DNA of 63,119 nucleotides, taken from Mesostigma viride. Lineage: Eukaryota; Streptophyta; Mesostigmatophyceae; Mesostigmatales; Mesostigmataceae. The notes below the pieces were generated by a model, which saw only the letters and a program-made list of their open reading frames with translations, was not told the DNA's origin and did no database searches. The stretch is from the NCBI GenBank assembly GCA_009746045.1, contig RPFO01000573.1, positions 1 to 63,119 on the forward strand. The letters run 5' to 3'. Made by a program: the position numbers and the translations under genes. Of this stretch, positions 18,372-28,469 are shown one piece after another. Positions within the stretch are counted from its first letter, which is position 1; every line of letters begins with the position of its first letter.

Positions 18372-19287
18372 ATGGAGACTCGCGCTTCCTCCAAGAACAA
18401 GATGGTGACGGACCAGGGCGCGAGCGTAACGAGCCCCCCAAGCGCGCTTGCTGCCCCCATCGCTCCATCGCACACAGCGCGGAATCCAGCGAGCCCTCTG
18501 TCGCGCGCTGGACCGAAGAAAACGAAGAAAACTCCGCCGACAACGACAACGGCGCCGAGGACACGGCTGGAAACAAGACTCCCGTGCGCGCGGACGCCGA
18601 GCAGGAGGATTTCCCCCCGGCTTCACTCCCCAGCGCGCTGTCGACGAGCCCGAGGGACAAGTCGCCACCCCCGCGCGCGATCCTGCGAGCTCCACTCCCA
18701 CCCGGACGCAGAAGCTCTCCTCCACCATGTGCTATTTCCACGGCTCCAGATGCACCAACCCGCGCGCCGTTCTGGTGGATGTCGCCCGCGTCGTCAAGGG
18801 CGGCATCAAGTACTCCGTGGAGCACGTCTGCAAGGTCGACCGCATCGTTACTGAGGTCTCCACTTGCGTCCCTGGCGCCCACGAGTTCTCCTACAAGCAC
18901 AACATGCGAGCCAGGTTCGGCAACCCCGCGTGTTTCGTGTGCAAGCAGCCAGTGGAGCTGATCAGCGTCGACAGCGACATGGGCAAGGAGATCCTGGCCA
19001 ACCTCCACTTCGCCTGCCCCAACAATGGCTGCGACTTCCACGGGCTGTACGACAGCTTCTCCTCCCACCAGTGTGCGCATAAGGAGAAGCGGTGCGATAA
19101 TCACACGGTCGTTGAGGGGGTGAAGCTGGGTTGCATGATGACTGTGGCCGGCACCTCCGCCCCTCACAAGTGCCAGTACGATTTTTCCGAGTGCCCCGAG
19201 CTCGCCAAGAGGAGCTATTTCCGCGAGCTGCACCGCACTGGCCTGATCAGCGATGCTGTTTTCTTTTTCCTGATGAACTACTGCTAG
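18372..19287 (+). CDS. TRAF/SIAH-type zinc-finger protein with two frame breaks in its N-terminus
   Basis: The intact C-terminal part starts at an in-frame ATG at 18727 (MCYFHGSRCTNPR) and gives 186 residues with CFVCKQPVELI, FACPNNGCDFHG, HQCAHKEKRCDNH and a final helical tail. It is a clear paralogue of the gene at 9405-10118. Upstream, ATG 18372 (METRASSKNKM) lies at the expected distance from the promoter and opens an acidic, disordered leader (ARWTEENEENSADNDNG) that needs frame changes at two runs of six C (18433-18438 and about 18609-18614). Homopolymer errors would explain both. Alternatively only the 18727 form is made. Confidence 0.6.
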
Positions 19288-19489
19288 ATTAGCCAAGTCT
19301 TATTTGGGAATAGGCGCCTTAGTCTCGCCTTGGTCAGATATACGAACCCTTGTAAATAACTAAACTTGTAATAAATGTAAATGGAATAAAACCAAGTCCC
19401 AAATGGAATAAAACCAAGTCCCAAAGTCTCACTCAATGCATGTTCATTCATTCCTAGGATAGTTGCCTCGATCGAAGTATAACCAAGTA

Positions 19490-21385
19490 CAGGCATTTCC
19501 CCTATAAAAGTGGGCTGTGGGTTAGGTGCCATGTGCAAATGAGTGGCAGCACTTCCCATAAATAAATCAAGGCTAGGGCCTTAGTAAAATTTTGACAGCA
19601 TTTCCCCTATAAAAGTGGGCTGTGGGTTAGGTGCCATGTGCAAATGAGTGGCATCACTTCCCATAAATAAATCAAGGCTAGGGCCTTAGTAAAATTTTGA
19701 CAGCATTTCCCCTATAAAAGTGGGCTGTGGGTTAGGTGCCATGTGCAAATGAGTGGCAGCACTTCCCATAAATAAATCAAGGCTAGGGCCTTAGTAAAAT
19801 TTTGACAGCATTTCCCCTATAAAAGTGGGCTGTGGGTTAGGTGCCATGTGCAAATGAGTGGCATCACTTCCCATAAATAAATCAAGGCTAGGGCCTTAGT
19901 AAAATTTTGACAGCATTTCCCCTATAAAAGTGGGCTGTGGGTTAGGTGCCATGTGCAAATGAGTGGCATCACTTCCCATAAATAAATCAAGGCTAGGGCC
20001 TTAGTAAAATTTTGACAGCATTTCCCCTATAAAAGTGGGCTGTGGGTTAGGTGCCATGTGCATAATGGTGGCATCACTTCCCATAAATAAATCAAGGCTA
20101 GGGCCTTAGTAAAATTTTGACAGCATTTCCCCTATAAAAGTGGGCTGTGGGTTAGGTGCCATGTGCAAATGAGTGGCATCACTTCCCATAAATAAATCAA
20201 GGCTAGGGCCTTAGTAAAATTTTGACAGCATTTCCCCTATAAAAGTGGGCTGTGGGTTAGGTGCCATGTGCAAATGAGTGGCATCACTTCCCATAAATAA
20301 ATCAAGGCTAGGGCCTTAGTAAAATTTTGACAGCATTTCCCCTATAAAAGTGGGCTGTGGGTTAGGTGCCATGTGCAAATGAGTGGCAGCACTTCCCATA
20401 AATAAATCAAGGCTAGGGCCTTAGTAAAATTTTGACAGCATTTCCCCTATAAAAGTGGGCTGTGGTTAGGTGCCATGTGCAAATGAGTGGCAGCACTTCC
20501 CATAAATAAATCAAGGCTAGGGCCTTAGTAAAATTTTGACAGCATTTCCCCTATAAAAGTGGGCTGTGGGTTAGGTGCCATGTGCATAATGGTGGCATCA
20601 CTTCCCATAAATAAATCAAGGCTAGGGCCTTAGTAAAATTTTGACAGCATTTCCCCTATAAAAGTGGGCTGTGGGTTAGGTGCCATGTGCATAATGGTGG
20701 CATCACTTCCCATAAATAAATCAAGGCTAGGGCCTTAATAAAATTTTGACAGCATTTCCCCTATAAAAGTGGGCTGTGGGTTAGGTGCCACGTGCATAAC
20801 GGTGGCAGCACTTCCCATAAATAAATCAAGGCTATGGCCCTTAGTAAAATTTTGACAGCATTTCCCCTATAAAAGTGGGCTGTGGGTTAGGTGCCATGTG
20901 CATAATGGTGGCATCACTTCCCATAAACAAACAAGGCTAGGGGCCTTAATAAAATTTTGACAGCATTTCCCCTATAAAAGTGGGCTGTGGGTTAGGTGCC
21001 ATGTGCATAATGGTGGCAGCACTTCCCATAAATAAATCAAGGCTATGGCCCTAATAAAATTTTGACAGCATTTCCCCTATAAAAGTGGGCTGTGGGTTAG
21101 GTGCCATGTGCATAATGGTGGCAGCACTTCCCATAAACAAACAAGGCTAGGGCCTTAATAAAATTTTGACAGCATTTCCCCTATAAAAGTGGGCTGTGGG
21201 TTAGGTGCCACGTGCATAACGGTGGCAGCACTTCCCATAAATAAATCAAGGCTATGGCCCTTAATAAAATTTTGACAGCATTTCCCCTATAAAAGTGGGC
21301 TGTGGGTTAGGTGCCATGTGCATAATGGTGGCAGCACTTCCCATAAACAAACAAGGCTATGGCCTTAATAAAAATTTGATAGCTT
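19490..21385. repeat. Array of 18 tandem 105-bp repeats, each with a TATA box
   Basis: The unit contains tttcccctataaaagtgggc, then gtgggttaggtgccatgtgc, a variable piece (aaatgagtggcagc or ataatggtggcatc), cttcccataaataaatcaag and ccttagtaaaattttgac. TATA starts at 19503, then every 104-106 bases to 21288. Some units carry CACGTG where others carry CATGTG. The array decays after 21360. There is no long open frame on either strand. Two further copies are at 15721-15915. Candidate roles are an origin or enhancer like baculovirus hr regions, or a set of promoters for short RNAs. Confidence 0.9.
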
Positions 21386-21494
21386 ATCCCATAGTAAAAA
21401 TAGGCTAGCCACTTTAATAATACCATGGGAATCGACAAGGATGGACAAATGATCATCTATGCTACCAAGGGCGTAGCTAGAAACGAAATAGCAA

Positions 21495-22070
21495 TGGGAG
21501 GATGCCGGCATTGGTTTAAGCTAGCTAGAAACGCAAAGAAAATGACGATGAGTGCCGGCTTTGATCTAAGCTAGCTAGAAACGCAAAGAAAATGACGATG
21601 GGTGCCGGCTTTGATATAAGCTAGCTAGAAACGCAAAGAAAATGACGATGAGTGCCGGCTTTGATCTAAGCTAGCTAGAAACGCAAAGAAAATGACGATG
21701 GGTGCCGGCTTTGATCTAAGCTAGCTAGAAACGCAAAGAAAATGACGATGAGTGCCGGCTTTGATCTAAGCTAGCTAGAAACGCAAAGAAAATGACGATG
21801 AGTGCCGGCTTTGATCTAAGCTAGCTAGAAACGCAAAGAAAATGACGATGGGTGCCGGCTTTGATCTAAGCTAGCTAGAAACGCAAAGAAAATGACGATG
21901 AGTGCCGGCTTTGATCTAAGCTAGCTAGAAACGCAAAGAAAATGACGATGAGTGCCGGCTTTGATCTAAGCTAGCTAGAAACGCAAAGAAAATGACGATG
22001 AGTGCCGGCTTTGATCTAAGCTAGCTAGAAACGCAAAGAAAATAACGATTGATAGCGGCTTTGATGTAAG
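21495..22070. repeat. Array of about 11 tandem 50-bp repeats with an NheI-type palindrome
   Basis: The unit aagctagctagaaacgcaaa then gaaaatgacgatgagtgcc, ggctttgatct repeats with a period of exactly 50 from 21541 to 22041, with one diverged copy at each edge. Each unit has the palindrome AGCTAGCT and alternates gatgag/gatggg. No gene is seen. It directly follows the 105-bp array, so the two form one repeat region. Confidence 0.9.
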
Positions 22071-22079
22071 CTAGCTAAG

Positions 22080-22640
22080 GACACACCTTATCGCCCGCTT
22101 CGTTTTCGTGGCGTTTCATATTTCGTTCCAGATCCAGCAAATTGATGGCGAATTGGTGCAGATTGCCGCGTTTACTCGCTTGATTTCGCTCGCTTGCTTG
22201 CACTCGCTCACTTTTACTCACTAACAACCATTTCAAGTGTTGTGCAAGCCTTTATGCACTCAACAATTGCATTTTACATAAAAATAGCGCGTTATATGCA
22301 TTAAATTCACGCACCCATGCATCGTGCGCTAAGTCCGGCACGCTAATTCTGTCGAACCGAGATCTGTACTATGGACTGACATTTGTACTACTTCCGAGAT
22401 ATTTGTACTACTTCTATAGCAATTGTACTAATTTTTTGATAGTTGTACTACCTTTCCAACGATATTTGACCCCTAACACGCCTCAGAATTCGAGTTTGGT
22501 CACCCGTTTGTGAGAAACTTAGCTCAAATTCGAATTTTTGCTATGTAAGTGACACTTAAATCATGTATTCATTCATTGCAATAGGTATAAACCGCTCATA
22601 TTGATCTAGAAACGGTCATGCCAGTGTCCTAGTAACGTTT
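22080..22640. other. AT-rich gap with TTGTACTA motifs
   Basis: No gene is seen. Four copies of a ttgtacta motif lie at about 22383-22452, spaced 21-23 bases. The same motif core forms the 20-bp array at 33711. The GC content here is visibly lower than in the coding blocks. Confidence 0.5.
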
Positions 22641-22739
22641 CCTACGCGTGTGCCCACCAGCCCCCCCCCCTCCCACCAACCCCCACCGCTCCGCGGCCCG
22701 GCCCTGCGCCCCCGGCCCTGCGGCCCCGGCCCTGCGCCC

Positions 22740-23040
22740 CCGGCCCGGCGGCCCCCGATAGCCCCGATAGCCCAATAGCCCCAATAGCCCCAATAGCCCC
22801 AATAGCCCCGATAGCCCAATAGCCCCAATAACCCCAATAACCCCAATAACCCCAATAACCCCAATAGCCCCGATAGCCCCGATAGCCCCAATAGCCCCAA
22901 TAACCCCAATAACCCCAATAACCCCAATAGCCCCAATAGCCCCAATAACCCCAATAACCCCAATAGCCCCAATAGCCCCAATCACCCCAATAGCCCAATA
23001 ACCCCAATAGCCCCAATAGCCCCAATAGCCCCGCCCGCCA
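22740..23040. repeat. C-rich telomere-like array (CCCCAATAR)n
   Basis: About 300 bases of a 9-base unit, ccccaatag/ccccaataa with rare cgatag variants. The complementary strand is TATTGGGG-like and could form G-quadruplexes. Open frames of about 140 codons in all three minus frames ([19 protein letters not shown]) come from the repeat and are not genes. It resembles telomeric or telomere-derived repeats, but the unit is not one I can assign to an organism. Confidence 0.8.
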
Positions 23041-23610
23041 CCCGCCAACCGCCACCCCCCAGAAAAAACACGCTTATAAGGGGAAAAAAACGATAGATTA
23101 CCATCGCCTGCGGGCGGAGGGATCGCGTGGAGTGGCTACCCTTGACTGGGAAGATGACAGAAACGCGGACCCGAGGCTCGCAGCTCACGGGGCGGACAGG
23201 CGTGGAGTCGCTACCCTTCACTGGGAAGATGACCGAGAAACGCGGGTTCGAACCACCACACCTTTTGCTTTTTTGTTTCTTTCCTCCCACCGAGTATAAG
23301 GGCCCTTTTGCCCCCACGCCCCCCACGGCCCCCACGACCCACACGGCCCCCCACGGCACCCACGCGGGCCGACAGAGGGCCGACAACACACGCGGCCCAC
23401 GGGAGGGAATGGGGGCACACGCGCCCAGAGGGCCGAATGGGGGCACACGCGCCCCGAGGAGGGGAATGGGGGCACACGCGGGCCGAGGAGGGGAATGGGG
23501 TCACCCTCGTGAAACGTAGGAGGCTTTTGAACTCCGATAACCCTATTGATCGCAACGAAGTGCGCTGAACCTACGCCCAAGCAAGCTGACCCCATAGGCT
23601 CCGCCTAATG
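23041..23610. repeat. Gap with two 34-bp direct repeats and a G-rich block
   Basis: Two copies of a 34-base element starting gcgtggagtggctacccttg at 23125 and 23200 differ at two positions. The second is followed by a GGGTTCGAACC sequence like a tRNA T-arm, but no complete tRNA can be folded. From 23300 to 23510 there is a G-rich simple block (gggggcacacgcgc repeats). No supported gene. Confidence 0.5.
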
Positions 23611-24111
23611 CTAGCTTCCGCGGCGGTCAAGCGGGGTCGTTGCCCCTCTCTGTGGCCCCCCGTTATGGGGGGGTATATATATGGGCGTCCACCCGTCCGG
23701 CATCACTTGGTACGGACTCATACGGAATTTCACCATGTTATGGTCGTCATAATACACCGCCATCCCCTTATCTATGGCAACGGCCATATCCTCCTGCTTG
23801 GGTGGCACGCCCTCTGTGTAGTATCCTTTACTTTCCGCCGGCGCCACGCGGTTCCTGGAGTGCCACCAATCCGCCAGTCTCTCCCACGGGAGAGCGCCCG
23901 CGCCCAGCCCGATCACCCCCACGGCCACCATCACCCCGCCCGCTATCATAAGCTTTTTCCATTTGGCCTCTTCTTCCCGGTATCTCTTCTCATCGTAGTC
24001 TCCTAGCAGGGTTTTGAACGCCCCGTACCCCAACATCCCCAGTCCGGCCACTCCGAGCACTCCCAGCAGACCGATCACAATCCACGTCGCGGACTCAGGC
24101 AGAGCCCACAT
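23611..24111 (-). CDS. Two-TM membrane protein, left copy
   Basis: 166 residues from ATG 24111 (MWALPESATWIVIG). Two hydrophobic segments near residues 10-30 (WIVIGLLGVLGVAGLGMLGY) and 55-75 (LMIAGGVMVAVGVIGLGAG) flank a charged loop (DYDEKRYREEEAKWKK). The C-terminus ends with YIPPHNGGPQRGATTP. The mirrored copy at 28020 is almost identical but stops early because a C/G run is 8 rather than 7 bases. The CCAAT-rich promoter (24222, 24261) lies 110-150 bases upstream. Function unknown. Confidence 0.6.
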   Translation of the reverse strand: MWALPESATWIVIGLLGVLGVAGLGMLGYGAFKTLLGDYDEKRYREEEAKWKKLMIAGGVMVAVGVIGLGAGALPWERLADWWHSRNRVAPAESKGYYTEGVPPKQEDMAVAIDKGMAVYYDDHNMVKFRMSPYQVMPDGWTPIYIPPHNGGPQRGATTPLDRRGS

Positions 24112-24839
24112 GTTCCCACCTGACTGCTTGCATAATTTATCGGGGGGCGACCGGCCTGTTCCAGCACGAACAGCCCCTTGACCCCGTTCTCGGAACACCC
24201 CCGGGCGGATCCCTGCACTCTGATTGGCCGGCTGGCCCGATGGAAACAAATCCCTGCACGGTGATTGGCCCGTTTTGTAAAAACGCAACCACAAGTGTTC
24301 TGTTCCTGAAAAAACATGCAGAACGGGGGGGGGGGTAGGTTAATTTATTGGGTTGGAGGACTGGTTTGCATTGTCTTGTCTACCTCTATACCATCTCCTC
24401 CTGTTTTGTCATAATTTTATGGTGAAAAATTTGATCATAAAATATGGCTAAATTTTATGGTGAAAAAAACACAGTAAAAGAAACACACACCATGGCATAT
24501 GGGCAGTATACCCCCACCCACGCAAACCGGTCCCCCAACCCAATAAATTAACCTACCCCCCCCCCGTTCTGCGTGTTTTTTCAGGAACAGAACACCCGTG
24601 TTTGCGTTTAGACCGTTTCGACCAATCACAGAGCAGGGATTTGTTTTCTTTTCGCCTTCCAGCCAATCAGAGAGCAGCAACCTGTTCCTGGCCCGCCCTT
24701 TCCCCCCATCCAAGGTGGAACAGGCCCGCCCAAGCCGGAACACCCGGACCGGCGCGGCGCCATTTGGTTTTCCCGCCAAAACGCTCGTCCACCAAAGTAT
24801 AAAAGCCGTCTCCGGTCCTGGCACGGTGACACACTCTCC
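24112..24839. promoter_or_regulatory. Divergent promoter region with paired CCAAT boxes and a TATA box
   Basis: No gene is seen. Reversed CCAAT boxes at 24222 and 24261 serve the left membrane gene. Forward boxes at 24621 (gaccaatcac) and 24662 (agccaatcag) and a TATA box at 24798 (agtataaaag) serve the gene at 24840. Between them, 24420-24480 holds an AT-rich repeat of ttttatggtgaaaaa. Each half starts with a conserved block, gttctgcgtgttttttcagg near 24566 and its reverse near 24298. Confidence 0.6.
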
Positions 24840-25493
24840 ATGGAGACGGCCATGGAGGAAGAGGCGGGGCCCAGCAAGAAGAGCGGTTGCGCTCACGGCA
24901 AGCGCCCCTCCGCGTGCACCAAGTGCAACCTGTGCCATCACGGCTCGTTCAAGCCGCGCTGCTTGGAGGGCTGCTCCCGTCTGTGCGAGCACGGCTCTCA
25001 CAAGGAGAGGTGCACCAAATGCAAACCGAAATGCAAACACGGAAAAGCCTATTTCTGCAACGACCTCGAGTGCCGCCTGGGGATCTGCGTGGATCACAGC
25101 TTCAGGTGCAATAAGGCCCTCAACAAGAGCAAGTGCCCGTGGTGCCACCCCGGTCGCAAGTTCAGTCGCAAACGGCGCCACGGCAACGACGACGGCTCCG
25201 GGTCGTACGACGCCGACGGGCGCGCCTCGGTGGACACCATGAAGTGCGAGCACGGCAAGTTCAAGTTCGCCTGTCGCGAGTGCGGCAAGTGCGCGCACGG
25301 CGTCTACAGGGCCGACTGCCGCCAGGGCTGCTTCGAGAGGTGCTGGCACGGCAAGCAGCCGGACAGGTGCATCACGTGCAACACCGCCCGCTGCCCACAC
25401 GGCAAGCTGCTGAGGTGCAAGGAGTGCGGCCTGACCGCCCCTCCCCCTCGCCCCCTAAGGGCACGCCCGCCACTTAAATTTCTAATAAACTAA
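24840..25493 (+). CDS. Cys/His-rich repeat protein (CEHG repeats), left copy
   Basis: 217 residues, 43 bases after a TATA box. It is built from repeats of C-x-HG-x(5-7)-C-x2-C (CAHGKRPSACTKCNLCHHG, CEHGSHKERCTKCKPKCKHG, CEHGKFKFACRECGKCAHG). Each can bind zinc. Similar strings occur in virus and protist genomes, sometimes before HNH nucleases, and the HNH-type gene at 49911 begins with the same repeat. There is no catalytic domain here. The paralogue at 26594 lies in the opposite palindrome arm. Possibly a DNA-, RNA- or ubiquitin-related adaptor; function unknown. Confidence 0.6.
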   Translation: METAMEEEAGPSKKSGCAHGKRPSACTKCNLCHHGSFKPRCLEGCSRLCEHGSHKERCTKCKPKCKHGKAYFCNDLECRLGICVDHSFRCNKALNKSKCPWCHPGRKFSRKRRHGNDDGSGSYDADGRASVDTMKCEHGKFKFACRECGKCAHGVYRADCRQGCFERCWHGKQPDRCITCNTARCPHGKLLRCKECGLTAPPPRPLRARPPLKFLIN

Positions 25494-26593
25494 TTCTTGC
25501 ATCCCTCACACCCCAATGAGCCAACAATGAGTCCATAGAACCATAAACGTAGATGAGCCAAAAGCGACCTCTAGCCAGGAGTAGCCCGCAGCCCCTCAGC
25601 CCGCGGGCCGACTCGGCCCGTTCTCGACCCGCTCGGCCCGCACCAAAGGAAACATCAGGGAGTTAGTAGATTCCCCACCCTCCACGTGGCACCCCACCAG
25701 AGAAAACAAAAACGTGTTCAGGATTGTACGGACTGAACAGAATCCCGGCCTGAACACGGGTCTGAACATGCTCCAGCCAATCAGAACGCTCCGTTTGGAA
25801 TCTGTCAGCACGTGTCAGCACCGGGAAAGGAAACAACCGCGGGAAAAGAAACAAACGAAAGGAAACAAACGGCCACGCGTCAGGCGCCCATTGGTTCATA
25901 GGGAAACAACCCGCACTTTGGGGACGGCCAGGACGGTCGAACGAAACAATGCCAGCATAATATCTCACCCCGATGGTAAAAACCAAGGGTCCTCGGGCTA
26001 GTCGAGGGTTCTTCGGGTCGAGTCCCGGTTTCTAACGGCCGTTAGAAACCGGGACTCGACCCGAAGAACCCTCGACTAGCCCGAGGACCCTTGGTTTTTA
26101 CCATCGGGGTGAGATATTATGCTGGCATTGTTTCGTTCGACCGTCCTGGCCGTCCCCAAAGTGCGGGTTGTTTCCCTATGAACCAATGGGCGCCTGACGC
26201 GTGGCCGTTTGTTTCCTTTCGTTTGTTTCTTTTCCCGCGGTTGTTTCCTTTCCCGGTGCTGACACGTGCTGACAGATTCCAAACGGAGCGTTCTGATTGG
26301 CTGGAGCATGTTCAGACCCGTGTTCAGGCCGGGATTCTGTTCAGTCCGTACAATCCTGAACACGTTTTTGTTTTCTCTGGTGGGGTGCCACGTGGAGGGT
26401 GGCGGGTATACTAACTCCCCGTTTGTTTCCTTTGGTACGGGCCGAGCGGGTCGAGAACGGGCCGAGTCGGCCCGCGGGCTGAGGGGCTGCGGGCTACTCC
26501 TGGCTAGAGGTCGCTTTTGGCTCATCTACGTTTATGGTTCTTTGGACTCATTGTTGGCTCATTGGGGGTGTGAGGGATGCAAGAATTATTTTA
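25494..26593. repeat. Palindrome core without a supported gene
   Basis: The inner arms meet at 26038.5. Each arm has a CCAAT box (25776 and mirrored 26295), a block of repeated gaaacaaac/ggaaaag sequence, and a ggtttttaccatcggggtg end. Open frames of about 100-150 codons exist in both arms but are mirror images and lack any protein-like pattern. I do not call them genes. Confidence 0.6.
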
Positions 26594-27250
26594 TTACTCC
26601 ATATGGTTTACTGGCTCCCGCGATACCCGGGAGATGGGGGCGGTCATGCCGCAGAGGTCGCACCTCATCAGCTTGCCGTGAGGGCAGCGGTTGGGGTTGC
26701 ACGTGGCGCAGTGATCGGGCTTCTTGCCGTGCCAGCACCTCAGGAAGCACCCCTCCTGGCAGTCGGGCCTGTAGACGCCGTGCCGGCACTTGCCGCACCC
26801 GTGGCACTGGAACTTTAGCAGGCCGTGCTCGCACCTGCTGGCGTCGATGGTGGCGGCCCCGCCGCGCTCGTAGAGGTCGATGAAAGTGGACGAGAGGCCG
26901 GCGTCCCTCACGAAGCGCTCGTTGCAGGCCTTGCCCCTCTGGCCCGGGTGGCACCACGGGCACCTGCTTTTCTCGAGGGCCTTCTTGCACAACGCGCTGT
27001 GCTCCTCGCAGATACCGAGGCGGCACTCCAGGTGCTTGCAGAAGTACGCCCTCCCGTGTGCACACTTCTCCTTGCACTCCGTGCACCTCTCCTTCTTCGC
27101 GCCGTGCTTGCACAGCTGCGAGCAGCCTTTCAGGCAGCGGGGCTTGAAGCACCCGTGCTCGCACAGGTTGCACTTCGAGCAGGACGACGGGCGCTTGCCG
27201 TGCGCGCACCCGCCTTCGGATCGTTTCCAATAGCTCTTTCCACTTGCCAT
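26594..27250 (-). CDS. Cys/His-rich repeat protein (CEHG repeats), right copy
   Basis: 218 residues from ATG 27250 (MASGKSYWKRSEGG). It has the same C-x-HG-x-C-x2-C repeat order as the gene at 24840 (CAHGKRPSSCSKCNLCEHG, CKHGAKKERCTECKEKCAHG, CEHGLLKFQCHGCGKCRHG). Cys and His are kept but many other residues differ, so the pair has evolved apart, unlike the nearly identical outer arms. Reversed CCAAT boxes lie at 27463 and 27504 and a TATA-like cataaataga near 27290. Confidence 0.6.
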   Translation of the reverse strand: MASGKSYWKRSEGGCAHGKRPSSCSKCNLCEHGCFKPRCLKGCSQLCKHGAKKERCTECKEKCAHGRAYFCKHLECRLGICEEHSALCKKALEKSRCPWCHPGQRGKACNERFVRDAGLSSTFIDLYERGGAATIDASRCEHGLLKFQCHGCGKCRHGVYRPDCQEGCFLRCWHGKKPDHCATCNPNRCPHGKLMRCDLCGMTAPISRVSREPVNHME

Positions 27251-28019
27251 GGTTGGCTGTGGTGCGTGTGTCCTTCTCCTATCCCAGGTCTCTATTTATG
27301 CCCGCCTGACTCGCGTCACGCCCACGCTGACTCACCGAGGGTGGGCACTTTTGGCGGGAAACTCGAATGTGGCGCCGCGCCGCCGGGCCTGTTCCAGCTT
27401 GAACGGGTCTGTCACGCCTTGGACCGGGGGGAGGGGCGGGCCAGGAACAGGCTGCTGCTTCGTGATTGGCTGGAAGCCCTAAAGAAAACAAAATCCAGAC
27501 TTCTGATTGGTCCATTCTGTCCAAACGCAAACACAAGTGTTCCGTTCCTGGAAAAACACGCAGAACAGGGGGTGGAGCGACCATCAGCTTTATGCTAGGA
27601 CCCCGTGGTTGCGGTATACAGGGGTGTCCCTACCATGCCATCCCTGTTTCTTTTACTATGATTTTTTCACCATAAAATTTAGCCATATTTTATGATCAAA
27701 TTTTTCACCATAAAATTATGGAGAATATGGGAGAAGAGATAGCCAAGGGGGCAGTGACACGCAACCACGGGATCTTGGGATTATACTGATGGTCGTCCCA
27801 CCCTCCGTTCTGCGTGTTTTTTCAGGAACGGAACACTTGTGGTTGCGTTTTTACAAAACGGGCCAATCACCGTGCAGGGATTTGTTTCCATAGGGCCAGC
27901 CGGCCAATCAGAGTGCAGGGATCCGCCCGGGGGTGTTCCGAGAACGGGGTCAAGGGGCTGTTCGTGCTGGAACAGGCCGGTCGCCCCCCGATAAATTATG
28001 CAAGCAGTCAGGTGGGAAC
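27251..28019. promoter_or_regulatory. Mirrored divergent promoter region
   Basis: Reverse-complement counterpart of 24112-24839: CCAAT boxes facing left at 27463 and 27504, CCAAT boxes facing right (ggccaatcac, ggccaatcag near 27862 and 27902), the gttctgcgtgttttttcagg block near 27804, and the AT-rich ttcaccataaaa repeat at 27665-27715. No gene is seen. Confidence 0.55.
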
Positions 28020-28469
28020 ATGGGGGGTCTGCCTGAGTCCGCGACGTGGATTGTGATCGGTCTGCTGGGAGTGCTCGCAGCGGCCGGACTGGGGATGTTG
28101 GGGTACGGGGCGTTCAAAACCCTGCTAGGAGACTACGATGAGAAGAGATACCGGGAAGAAGAGGCCAAATGGAAAAAGCTTATGATAGCGGGCGGGGTGA
28201 TGGTGGCCGTGGGGGTGATCGGGCTGGGCGCGGGCGCTCTCCCGTGGGAGAGACTGGCGGATTGGTGGCACTCCAGGAACCGCGTGGCGCCGGCGGAAAG
28301 TAAAGGATACTACACAGAGGGCGTGCCACCCAAGCAGGAGGATATGGCCGTTGCCATAGATAAGGGGATGGCGGTGTATTATGACGACCATAACATGGTG
28401 AAATTCCGTATGAGTCCGTACCAAGTGATGCCGGACGGGTGGACGCCCATATATATACCCCCCCCATAA
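28020..28469 (+). CDS. Two-TM membrane protein, right copy
   Basis: 149 residues from ATG 28020 (MGGLPESATWIVIG). It is nearly identical to the left copy (23611-24111), with small changes in the first TM (LLGVLAAAGLGMLGYG). Its frame stops at IYIPPP because a run of C is one base longer than in the left arm. Either the two copies really differ at the C-terminus or one run is misread. Confidence 0.6.
   Translation: MGGLPESATWIVIGLLGVLAAAGLGMLGYGAFKTLLGDYDEKRYREEEAKWKKLMIAGGVMVAVGVIGLGAGALPWERLADWWHSRNRVAPAESKGYYTEGVPPKQEDMAVAIDKGMAVYYDDHNMVKFRMSPYQVMPDGWTPIYIPPP

Noticed and set aside
19490-22070. CRISPR array
   Set aside because: The repeats are directly tandem without unique spacers, and there are no cas genes.
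22616-23055. Open frames of 120-139 codons on the minus strand with GLL or YWG repeats
   Set aside because: They are translations of the C-rich 9-base repeat in all three frames and have no protein-like complexity.
23225-23265. A tRNA gene at the GGGTTCGAACC sequence
   Set aside because: Only the T-arm can be drawn; no anticodon or acceptor stem pairs with it.
25714-26525. Protein genes in the palindrome core
   Set aside because: The frames are mirror images in both arms, overlap CCAAT-type promoter elements and show no domain or bias.
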